Assembly: GCF_049306965.1 (NCBI RefSeq)
Contig: NC_133190.1
Coordinates: 44,722,501 to 44,786,500 of the forward strand
Source of the DNA: Danio rerio
Taxonomy: Eukaryota; Chordata; Actinopteri; Cypriniformes; Danionidae
Direction of reading: 5' to 3'
DNA length: 64,000 bases
The notes below the pieces were generated by a model. That model was given only the letters and a program-made list of their open reading frames with translations. It ran no database searches and had not been told where the DNA came from. The stretch's first letter is position 1, and every line of letters begins with the position of its first letter. Shown piece by piece: positions 36,003-46,096 of this stretch. The translations under genes were made by a program, and so were the position numbers.

Positions 36003-39000
36003 TTACAGTTCATTTTTTTTCATATTTGAAGGCAGACAGCGTGAGTCAATGGCAGTGTCTCCTTCCCCTTTACAAGCAATGCACTCATTCGCACTCTCGC
36101 AGCGGTACAGAGGAACAATAGCTGCAATCTTTCTGAACTCACTCTGAAGATCTTTTCCAGTGTCAAACTTCCAGAAATTCTTGAAAACAAAAGCTTTAAT
36201 CCCACCATGTTCCTTCCACTTCATCAGGCCCCCTAGAATATTGTGTTTGCTATCTGGATTCAGACATGTGTCCACACACGGGGACTCAAACGTGTAGAAA
36301 ACCGAGCAGCCATCTTTTCTTTTATTCAGAAGTTTGGTCATTGGAGAGTTCCCCACAGGATTGAGCAGGAGAGACTCTGAATGCCTGTTGTATTGCTTAT
36401 TTTTAGTGATCACAACTTTCCTAGTTCCTGCGGCGATGAGCTCTGCACCCTGGTAAAGTGCATTTGTTTCATCAGTAATATTGTTTTTAACAATTGCTGG
36501 TGTCTCCTGAGTCAGAAAGTTGTTCTGGTCAAGATCGAAGTCTGGTTGACACTGTTCCACTGGTACATTGATGGCTGTAGCATACTGACGGACATGGCCA
36601 TCTGGATCCACCCTCTTATAGCTGTTAAAATGAGTGATTTTTATTGATTATTCACAGTTACTTTTAACTTCTCAACTTCTTCATTGTTGCTCACTTAACC
36701 ATTGTTAATTCTTCAACTACGGGCACTTTTATGTCCTTTGATCATATATCCAAAAATATATATAATTTTGTTTAAATTCCTCTGCCTTTGTCAAACTAAC
36801 AATAAATCCTACTTTTATTAAATAAAATTACCAGCTTTCTATTATATAATTTTCATATTAATCAAGCTCCTTTTAGGTGTCGAAATAACTGTTTTCACCT
36901 TGTCGCACACCCAGAGTTTTAAACTTCAACAATGAAAATAACACTTTAAAATAGAATTTATCTAGTATCTATTAATGTATCTTAATTAAGCACTGGTGAA
37001 ATAAATTAAATACTGAATATGTAAAATAAATTAAATATTAAATAATAATAATTAAATATGAATAGTGCCATCTGAACATGTTCAAAATGGAGGGAATTTA
37101 AATTTTCATCAACAACACTTGAAAAAAATCAAGGTAAATATTGCTTGATAAGGAAAAACATTTATTCTACGTCATTTCCAAACATGTTGTACCTTCAAAG
37201 ATGTTTTTAAAAACCAAACAAAATTAAGGTAAATAGGAGTGTTTTGTTTATATGACAGGCTAGTATCACTTCAAAGCCAATTAGTGAAGCTATTTTTCAT
37301 TTTTTCACAATAAACTGTAGAAATGTCCTTTCCACCACTGTCATTTCCATCACTACACACATTTTTTTTTTTAAATATTTAAAAAGTTCTCATCACACAT
37401 TAAAAGTGTATTCACAATGTATGAGTTCAGCTCTATTAATATACAAATTCAGTTGATTTATTTTTTAATAAGCTCTAAAACAAATTAATATTAAGTTTTA
37501 GGGCTCTATTTTAATTGTCCATGCACAAAGTGCAAGGCACTGTCACCGACTCGGTCCCAGTCATTCCCCTCGCTGGCCAGCAGAGGCCACCATCCCCGGA
37601 CTTCTAAGCATTACATCATACACCTAAATTGATTGTGCACACACCTGAACTGAATCCCGGTAACGACCCATTCTCCCTATATAAGCCACACTCAAACACC
37701 AGTTTATTGCGAAGTCTTGTTCAGCCATGGCCAACATTTCTGAGCGTTATTCCCTGCCTGATCTTCTGTGCATTACCTAGTGGTGGGCAAAGCGAGGCTT
37801 TGTGAAACACTGAAACAGTCGAAGCAAATGTGTCGGAGCTTCGAAACGTTTCGAAACCCCACTCTACAGTGATATCTAGTGGTCATTTTTTATGTATTGC
37901 ACTGAAACAGCTTCAGCAAAGAACAGTTGAACAAATTGAGGCATTAAACCCAACTTTGAATGTTTGATCCTTCAAGTAACAGTACAGTGGTTAAGGAGTC
38001 AGACTTCCATGCGGGGTTAGTAGGTTTCGAAGCCAGGCTGTCGCAGTTGTTTTGAAATGCTTTAATACCAATTGGTAATGCTTTGCTCTTGTATCGTTTT
38101 GTTTCAACATTGGTCTGATATCCGAATGAACAATTTGTGAATAAATATGTCGTTTTTGTCTTAAAACATGGTTGTTGCTAGATCAAAAACGGTGGCCTGA
38201 AGTTATCAAGAATTATTTATATTATTCATTAAGTTTCCCATTTATTGTATTTTATTAATGTCTACCCAAACCCTAAACCCAACCATACTGTAAAAATATT
38301 TATTATTGTTTTACAGTGTTACAAAAATGATGTTAAATTGATGGCGTAACTGCAGCTGTATCTAGGCTACACAAAACAGAAACATGATTAAAATACATAA
38401 AACCATGATTTCAGAGTATTTGTACAAGTCGGGATTCGAACCCAAAACATCATGCAAAGCATAAAATCAATTGGCAAACACATAGTCCTCTAAGCCATAC
38501 GAGTCAGAGATTATTTGATGACCTTGGCAATCAAATGAGGATTCGCCAGGTCTCGAAACGTTTCTAAGCTGATCGATGCTTTGAATCGCTTTAGTCACGT
38601 GACTAGGTGTTTCGAAACACTTTAGTCACGTGACTTGGGTGCTTCGGATCATGCTTCGGTGCAGTGTTTCGAAACACTTGCGCTTCGGGATCTCGACACT
38701 GTGTCGAAACATCAGTTTCACGTCAGCCATCCCTAGCATTACCCCGGACTGTTTCTGACTCTGAGTTGCCTTCTGCCTGCCCTTGACCCACGCTTGTTAC
38801 ACGGACTCTGAACCTCGCTGCCTGCCCTCGACACACGCTTGTTATGCGGCCTCTGAACCACGCCGCCTTCTACTGATCTATGCCTGAGATATCACCCTGT
38901 GTCTGTCAGCCGCCAGCCCCACGACCAATCCTGATTGCTGTTGATGTGAGTTCGCACTTTAGTGCGTGTTGTATGTGTGTGATTGAACTGTCTATTAAAT

Positions 39001-39765
39001 ACTGCAAAATGGATCCCTCCGTGTCAGTCTCCTCGTTACAGGCACAAACGCTTTCAGGGCGTCTCAGAATCCACTTTTGCTAATACAAGGACAGAAAAAT
39101 CCGCTTTGCGCCATGGTGCATGGTCTAAAAGGATTGAGCTTATTTTCTTAATGAGTTATAGGTGTGTTTTGAGAATAAACCAATCAGAGTCTCATCTCCA
39201 ATTCCCTTTAAAAGCCAGTTGCGTTACGCCATGGCACATTTGCTATTTACGTGACGTAAAGTGTAAGTGGAAAAACTGAACATTTTACTAGCAAGAAAAC
39301 AGTTAAACAGAGCATCTACAGCTTAAGAATGAGAGGTAAGCCTCCATTATCTACTTTCGCTCTTGGATAGGGAAACCTTTACGCACAGACATCAATTAGC
39401 CTATAAATTATTAATTTCATTTGTTAAGCGCAAATATTTGTTTTAAAACTATTTCTAAATTCAGTTCTAATTTCCAGCAAACGAATAAATGAACAATAAT
39501 AACAGAGCATGGTCAAAATACTAAGTTATATCCTAAAACGCATGCTGTGCCCCATATTGTCTAAAACCTGACAGGTGGACAAATCTAAGCTTGTTTTTAA
39601 TAAAACAAATATAATATATAATACTGCTAATAATAATAACATTATACAAAAGTAAATTGATTGAACTGAAAAAGTCTCCCGAGATGAAGGCATGAAAGTA
39701 TGTTTTTTTTTTTTTTTTTTTTTAATGTATAGGCTAGAAAATAATGTTATGTACAAATTTTAATC

Positions 39766-39851
<86 letters not shown>

Positions 39852-40888
39852 TCAATATTTTAATTACTTTCCAAATGTAAAGATTTGCGTATTGCTCTAC
39901 GTATTGTGTATTAAGCAGTGTGTAAGCGAGGCGCACAACTATAACACGATTTGCGCTGGACCAGCTTTGTACTGGTCTAAAGAACAGACTATTATAGTTT
40001 CTCAAAATAGCAACGCGCCAAAATACGCCTGCTTTTTTAGATCAGAACGCCACACATATGAGCGCAAATGCATTTGCTATTTAAACAGCGTGGTGCAAAA
40101 CGTCAAAATGACCCTTGCGCTGAGCTGAAACTAGCAAAAAACAACTGCGTCGCGCCTTGCCCCACATTGCAGCGGGTGTATGATAGGGCCCTTAGAGTGT
40201 GACAGGTGTACAATTCAGCATACAACTAATGTATTTCATTGACAAGTGTATAATTATTATATATATTGTAGAAAGATTGGTTAAACTAGATACAAAAATG
40301 ACCTTAGACAATGTTTGACTGCTATAATTGATTTCATTTTGACGTAAGCTGTATATTGAGATGTGCTGGAATTGACATTTGTTCAGTTCACGATGGAAAA
40401 AATGTTCCTCTTCTTAACTAAGTTTGTCCTCTTACAGATCTTAAAACTACACAAATAGTTTAAACTTATGAGGCTGTTACGTTAATTTTGAACAAGTTTT
40501 TTTTACTCAACTTCACAAGGCTAAAAGTGCCCGTAGTTGAAGAATGGCTGCTGTCTTTAACTTTTAATGAAAACTTCTTTTAATACTTACTTCTGCTCAA
40601 AGAAGTTGATAATGCGAGCGAGAGTGTTGATGTCCACGGATTTAACACTTTGTCCTTTAACACTTTCTTCTTCAGCACTTTCATCTTTCATTCCTTCTTC
40701 TTCAACACTTTCTGTCCAGTTGGGAAGCAGAAAGAGCAGCAGGAGTCCATTCAGAAACAAAGTGAACTTCTAAAGTCACAAAACACACACAAATACATTC
40801 ATTTATTAATATATAAACAAGGAGCATAGTCAAGAGCAATAATACATTTAAAAGTGACAGAAACCAAACTCTCGCTAACACTTACCAT
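36003..40888 (-). CDS. Secreted AID/APOBEC-like deaminase, copy 2
   Basis: Exons 40886-40888 (the ATG alone), 40591-40769 and 36003-36621 splice at phases 0 and 2 into 266 residues. The signal peptide is MKFTLFLNGLLLLFLLPNW. An acidic, imperfectly repeated linker follows (SVEEEG, SAEEESVKGQSV) that the other copies lack. The last exon has EQCQPDF, then H-S-E, and GCSVFYTFESPCVDTC as the zinc site, and ends YRC, CIAC and SRC cysteines. This is the same deaminase fold as copies 1 and 3 and is probably catalytically competent. The first and last exons are about 4.9 kb apart because a nested transposon pile (37501-40191) occupies intron 2. A TATA box lies 80 bases upstream of the ATG. Assignment to the fish SNAD group is from motif and signal peptide; substrate unknown. 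Confidence 0.75.
36640..37500. other. Deaminase copy 2 intron 2, distal part
   Basis: AT-rich sequence before the nested transposon pile. No exon, RNA gene or recognisable repeat seen. Confidence 0.5.
37541..39040 (+). mobile_element. Solo LTR-like fossil, itself split by a hAT
   Basis: Begins TGTCACC, ends GTTACA, and is flanked by a perfect 5-bp duplication GGCAC (37536-37540 and 39041-39045). These are the TG...CA ends and target size of LTR retroelements. Without the hAT it is about 534 bp. A TATA motif (ccctatataagcc, about 37675) and an attaaa signal near 38995 fit promoter and polyA parts of an LTR. No internal coding region, so this is a lone LTR left by recombination. Family not assigned. 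Confidence 0.7.
37778..38735. mobile_element. Non-autonomous hAT with tRNA-like modules
   Basis: Flanked by a perfect 8-bp duplication GCATTACC (37770-37777 and 38736-38743). Ends TAGTGGTGGGC and, inverted, TAGGGATGGCT. The subterminal regions carry many tttcgaaac and cttcg repeats. Two tRNA-like promoter modules lie inside in opposite directions (about 37985-38050 plus, 38425-38510 minus). No transposase. Confidence 0.85.
39767..39850. repeat. (TA)n microsatellite
   Basis: About 42 ta units inside the Harbinger-like element. Confidence 0.95.
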
Positions 40889-40963
40889 GATTGTTGCTGC
40901 TCTGTCTGTCTGTCTGTCTGAAGTGACTGAAAGGAGTGACAAGACTGAAAGATCTGACTGGGA

Positions 40964-40980
40964 GACCCTTTATAAAGGGC
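40964..40980 (-). promoter_or_regulatory. TATA box of deaminase copy 2
   Basis: Minus-strand gccctTTATAAAGGGTC, a strong TATA, about 80 bases upstream of the ATG at 40888. It implies a start near 40940 and a short 5'UTR with a cagacaga repeat. Confidence 0.65.
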
Positions 40981-40989
40981 TACTGCAGG

Positions 40990-41470
40990 AAAGAGAAGAT
41001 ACTTAAATTGCAACCAAACCTGAAAATCCATCATTTTTCACAGATGACATGTCCACACGGGCTACAGGATTTCAGGTGAAACAGTAGAATGAAGTTGTGA
41101 CATATGCGAGGCATAGATTTCCTATTTCCTCCTATTGCATAAGCGTCGACTAAACTATGGGGAAAATGCATCTCTGTACATGACATGTTGTGAAATTAAC
41201 AAATTAGTTCAGTGCAGTTCAGTGAAACAAGACTGTACAACAGAGAACAAGACTGTTCAACTGAAAATATTCAACGACTTCCTGCCTGCTCTACACTTTG
41301 ACCTTATGAGACAAATGGTCCATCTATGTTAATTATAATAATAATTCTAAACTGAAATTGTAATATTATTGGTAATATTAATAATTTTAAAAATCCTGGT
41401 TGCCTTAAATTTTTAAGCTGAATCAAGGTAACCTAATGATTCCATTAAACTCAAATTAAGTTAAACTGAC
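40990..41470. other. Upstream of deaminase copy 2, nothing recognised
   Basis: AT-rich, apparently unique sequence upstream of the copy 2 TATA box. A 65-codon frame at 41135-41332 has no recognisable motif. Confidence 0.5.
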
Positions 41471-41474
41471 TTAA

Positions 41475-42160
41475 CTTTCCTGTAGTGTTCAGGTCAAACC
41501 TGACCGATTTACAACTTAAATCACTCATAAATACTGTGTTTTACATCTGATTGCCTCAAGGCCTTATGATATTCTCCACGCTCTGCATTTGCACATATAA
41601 AATTGATGATCATCTCTTTCATTAAATTGAGTGTTTTAATCAATCTTGTTACACCTGTGGTGTTCCCGGTCAAAAATGACCGCCATAGGAAATGAATGGG
41701 TATTCAGGCTATATTCATTCATCAGAGAGAAAGCATCGCCCCACACACACTCACCCACTTACTCACTCACTTACTCACTTCAGACTGAACAATGTCTTTT
41801 GCAAGTACACATCTCTTTTACGCACTTATGTGCTAATCTCACAAGGAAGCATACCTATTTTACGTTTTGTCAGTTGAGTGGCTAATTCATACAAATGTTC
41901 AGTTGTACAAAATTGTATGATTTTTGAAAGGAGGCGTGGCACACAACCCCACTCCTAAACCCAATCGTCATTGGGGATAAGCAAATTATACAAAACTGTA
42001 TGAATGAGATTATACAAACTCATATGGATTAGCTACTAAACCAATAAGTTATGAATTGCCATGGAAGTGTTGGATCATCCAACGTGAATCAACTTCCTGA
42101 TAAAACAGTATATCATATCTTCACAGACTCTAATCTTATTCTTTTTGTTTATTTATCTAT

Positions 42161-42211
<51 letters not shown>

Positions 42212-42841
42212 TTTCTCTCTGGAAAGTAGCACAGAGAAGGAGTCTTGTTCTTGTTCTTTCTTTCTTCCAATCTCCGTTCAGCCCATCTCTGAGTCTAGCA
42301 GGAGCACTTTTAGCTTAGCTCAGCAACAATTATTTTATTATATTAGACTGTTACTAACTCGCTTATATATACCAGTATAACTAGTGCTAGTTTTGTGTCC
42401 CTGCTCGCCGTATATACCCTCAGTCACTATTACCTATATTAGTACACTTGAAGGACTGAAACTTCGATCCCTCAGAACACAGGAAAGGACAGCATTTTGT
42501 TTGTGCTTTGCTGGTTGATAAATCATTCAGATGAATTAAAATTTCAATTTCTTTGGTCAGACCCTGTGATAGTTATTTTAGTTAGCTGTATATTAGCAAT
42601 GAAACAAGGTATTTTGATTTCTGTCATCTATTGTTCATTTTGTAATATATTTTCAGCGACTATTTTTATTTTCATTGCAGTTATTTTATCTCTGATTCTG
42701 TAAATTCATGTTAAACACTACTTTGAGACATTGTTCACAGCTAAAGAATATTGAATAAAAATTTGGTGGAGAAAAATGATGTTTGTGCTAATATAAGAGC
42801 AGTTTAAACAGACCGGTCAATTTTGACCAGGAACACTAAAG
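41475..42841. mobile_element. Possible piggyBac-like non-autonomous element
   Basis: Left end follows TTAA (41471-41474) and reads ctttcctgtagtgttcaggt then caaacctgacc. The right end, inverted, reads ctttagtgttcctggtcaaa then attgacc; the next bases are taag rather than TTAA. A third copy of the end motif (tggtgttcccggtcaaaaat) lies at 41659. No transposase. It contains a (TTTA)n array. Confidence 0.45.
42150..42213. repeat. (TTTA)n microsatellite
   Basis: About 16 ttta units. Confidence 0.95.
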
Positions 42842-42939
42842 TAAGGGGCAGGATGTGAACATGACAGGATGGTTAAAACAGCTCACGCAACTTATAAAAT
42901 TAAGGTTGTACATAATGATGTTAGTTTCAAGAGTTCACA

Positions 42940-43160
42940 CTTAGCTGATGATTGATCATGAAGCTTGTTTGGCATCCTGTCCCGGGAGAGAGCCCTGAGC
43001 TCATTAGATCCTCAAGCCTGGGGCTCCCTCCCGTTGCAAGGCGAGAGAGGAGTTTGAGCTCAGGTAGATCTCAAGAACTCCCCTGCTGTAATAGCTAATG
43101 AACAGATAGTGACTGCTCTTAAGAGATAACTACTTACAAGGTGCGTGTCTAAGGTACCGA
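42940..43160. repeat. Unassigned repeat-like segment
   Basis: GC-rich block with gggagagagccctgagctca and ggagtttgagctcaggtaga, internally similar. It looks like part of a dispersed repeat but I cannot name the family. Confidence 0.3.
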
Positions 43161-43182
43161 TTTGGATTAGTTAATTAACTTA

Positions 43183-43350
43183 AGTTGCGTGTTTTTGGAC
43201 GGTGAGAGGAAACCGGGGAATCCGGGGGAAACCCACGTGAGCATGGGGAGAACGTGTAAACTCTGCACAGAAACGTCGGCTGGCTTGGTAAGGACTAGAA
43301 CCAGTGCTGTGAGGCAACAGTGCTAACCACTGGGCCATCGTGTCACCCAT
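43183..43350 (-). mobile_element. DANA SINE, old 5' fragment
   Basis: Inverted DANA segments ttttggacggtgagaggaaa, ccggggaatccgggggaaac and caacagtgctaaccactggg, more diverged than the other copies. Confidence 0.7.
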
Positions 43351-44075
43351 TTTAAAAGGTCCAAATCATTCAGACAGTTAAGTAGAAGATATCAGGCTTT
43401 ACTTTTCTGTTTCATTGACTGTATTTAATAAGCAATGCAATCATTGTGGGCTGGTTTGCAATGGCAATACTCCACCATTTAGAGCAAGGTAGGGCCCCAA
43501 AACTATTCTGCTTAGGGCCCCCAAATGTACAGGGCCGGCCCTGTTTGGACACAATGGGTTTTTGGATGAATTGTTAAATATTCCTGGTTGCATCTAAGTT
43601 GATTCACTTAATTAAAAATGGTGCATATTAAATTAAAATGGCATTTTTTTAACCCAGATGATGTTCTGTATTATGCTTTTTAATGATCTTGCTTTTTATC
43701 ATTCTGGGTTACACTTATAGACAATATATGAGTTGCTTCATTCTGATGAACATTCTAAGATGTGCTTTTTCTTGATTCTGATTGGCTGAAAGGTGTGCAA
43801 TAATATAATATAATGCACAGGTAGTTTCAGTCAGCTTTGATCACAGTTCAAGATAAATGTGCCACCCTCAGACATTAGTGACACACCAGTAACACACTAA
43901 TGTTGCAGTATATCATTTTTCCTCAATGATTTCAGTTATTTCACCACAGTAAAAAAAAAAATCTAATCAAATAAAACAGAAGGCTTTAGGTGCAAGAAAC
44001 CGGTCCTACCCACACGAGCAGTTTGAGGACAAAAACCTGTTTGAAATACAATGGACAATGCTTATATGTGGGAAT

Positions 44076-45237
44076 TAGGGATGTGCGGAGCAGCCGGTAT
44101 TTGTATTTGTATTTGTATTTGTTGAGAGGGGAAAAGTATTTGTATTTGTATTTGTATTCGAGTAAAATTCAAAATGGCGCAAAAATATCTATTTTTTCTA
44201 TTACACTTCTAATTTACGTTATAGTGAAAGTATTGTTTAATTATACCCATTATATAAATTATAGATATGCAATATTGGCTGTTGTTTTTGAACATGTGAT
44301 AAGAAATGTAATTGAAAAGAAAATAACATAGAAACCATTATCTCATCTATGGTTAAACCAACAACTAATAAAATACCATTGTGAATATTATGAACCCCAC
44401 CACCACCGTTCTTGTTGAAGGACACTGAATAGACAGAATAAAAACAAATAATACTTCAAAAAACTGTTCTTCTTCTGAAAGAACTTTTTTTCCAATGGAC
44501 AGAATTCCAAAAACTAATATTAACTAAATAAATCTAAATAAAACCCTGCCCGGGAGATCTGGCAGAACAAAAGTATTCTATATAATAATAAAAGATACAG
44601 GCCTGATATTATCATCTGCCAGCCACAAAAAAGACACAAAGTTTGTTTGTTTGTTTATTTAGAGATATCTGCAAATATTTTTCAATAGAAGTCAATGGAG
44701 GAATATGACTAGTCAGTCATAATATATTTGCAGATATTTCCAATCTGACTAGTCGAATTATAATTATGACAAGTCAAAATATAATTAGAGATATCTCTAA
44801 ATATATTTATGGATAGTCTGAACAAGGTTTAAATGCTAAAACGGCTTGCCATACGCTCTCACCCAGTAGCACAGTGGAGAGTTCTCTAGTTATATCCTTT
44901 CAGTCGTTTGTTATGCAGTGACATGCAGTCAAATATTTCGCCAAACAGTCCTTAGGGATGCGGTGACACGCAGTCAGATATTTCACCAAACAGATCCGCC
45001 ACTTTTGGCGCTCATAAACAATCATAAAGCTCTCGTGCTGCAGGAATGAGGAGGTCTGCTGAAGGCGCGCTGCTGACGTGCAGTGAGAGGTTTGCGTCTT
45101 TAATAAACTACGCCAGTTTGCGTTCACTGAACAGTAAGAATGGTAAATAAATTCATATGAAACAACCCCTTAAAAGTCACGTCTCGCTTTCAGTTTCGGG
45201 CTTTGGTGCGTTTTGCACTGAGCGTGTGTGTGTGTGT

Positions 45238-45278
<41 letters not shown>

Positions 45279-45472
45279 ACTCTCTCTCTCTCTCTCTCTC
45301 TCTCACGCGTGCATGCACTGTGGTCTCATGAGGAAACGCTGCTTTTTGATATAGTGTTTTTCTTGCTCCCGAATACAAATCATTTTTCAAGTATTTGTTC
45401 GAATTAAGTATTCGTAAAAACACGCTATTCGTGCCTTTCCGAATACCGTATTCGGGTTCGGCTCCACCCTTA
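44076..45472. mobile_element. Non-autonomous hAT
   Basis: A perfect 8-bp duplication GTGGGAAT flanks it (44068-44075 and 45473-45480). Ends TAGGGATGTGCGGAGC and, inverted, TAAGGGTGGAGCC. Subterminal arrays of gtatttgtatttgtatttgt (left) and cgaataccgtattcgg-type repeats (right) are typical of hAT ends. It contains a (CT)n array. No transposase is evident. Confidence 0.85.
45230..45304. repeat. (TG)n-(TC)n microsatellite
   Basis: About eight tg units followed by a long tctctc array with two cactcac breaks. Confidence 0.95.
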
Positions 45473-45989
45473 GTGGGAATCATATAAGTGGAATACATGA
45501 CTCAGGTGTGTTAAATTATTATAATGTGCACTGTGCTCATGTCCAAATCACCACCTCTGATGTGCATTATTTTTTAATAATTGATCACTTACCATTAATT
45601 AATCCTTACAAATTTCATTCTTATTATTTTAGGTTGAACACTTGGAGCATTAAACTTAATAGGACGACATGACAGCAGAACTGAATGCAAAATCACATGT
45701 CCCTTCAGACACCAGGGATTTTTAAACAAATTATCAAACAGACAAAATGGTGAGCAGACGTTTATTTCTTCAAGCGTGATTTATTAAACAATGAAAAATA
45801 ATCAAACAAGCATTTTAAACACAGATTATCAAAATACATTGTAATAAGAATCTCTCTTAAATTAGTTACTTGATTAAATAAGTCTCAAATGAAAGGGGCT
45901 GATTTACTTAACCCCTAAAAGAAAGAACTCATTATTGAGAAACATTTTAAACGAAAAAGCTAAAGGTAGCGTAGGTGTATGAAATGATC

Positions 45990-46092
45990 CATTTGAGCAT
46001 TAAAATGTATCATCAAAAGTCTCAGCAGATGCAGAAACTCCAGTGCAGAAGCACACATCAGTTAAAGCACTGATAAAAAATCTACATAAGAC
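45990..46092 (-). other. Conserved 3'UTR block of deaminase copy 3
   Basis: Plus-strand catttgagcattaaaatgta, catcaaaagtctcag, cagaaactccagtgcagaag and cacacatcagttaaagcact recur with few changes at 58311-58412 (copy 4) and 62278-62375 (copy 5). Copies 1 and 2 lack it. This shows that copies 3-5 are closer relatives and that the duplicated unit includes the 3'UTR. Confidence 0.75.
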
Positions 46093-46096
46093 AGAC

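Larger units (their letters stand above)
37501..40191. mobile_element. PIF/Harbinger-like element hosting nested insertions
   Basis: Ends GGGCTCTATTTTAA and, inverted, GGGCCCTATCATAC, flanked by TTA on both sides (37498-37500 and 40192-40194), the Harbinger-type 3-bp target. Its own DNA is 37501-37540 and 39046-40191, with gcgccatggtgcatggtcta and aaaccaatcagagtctcatc; the rest is nested insertions. No transposase frame seen. It lies in intron 2 of deaminase copy 2. Confidence 0.7.

Noticed and set aside
38425-38510. Functional tRNA gene on the minus strand
   Set aside because: Good A and B boxes, but it lies within a hAT transposon and I could not build a convincing full cloverleaf.
42051-42380. 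109-codon frame with LFIY repeats
   Set aside because: Driven by the (TTTA)n microsatellite within a mobile element.
44237-45127. Small frames inside 44076-45472
   Set aside because: The region is a hAT element with target duplications; none resembles a transposase or host protein.
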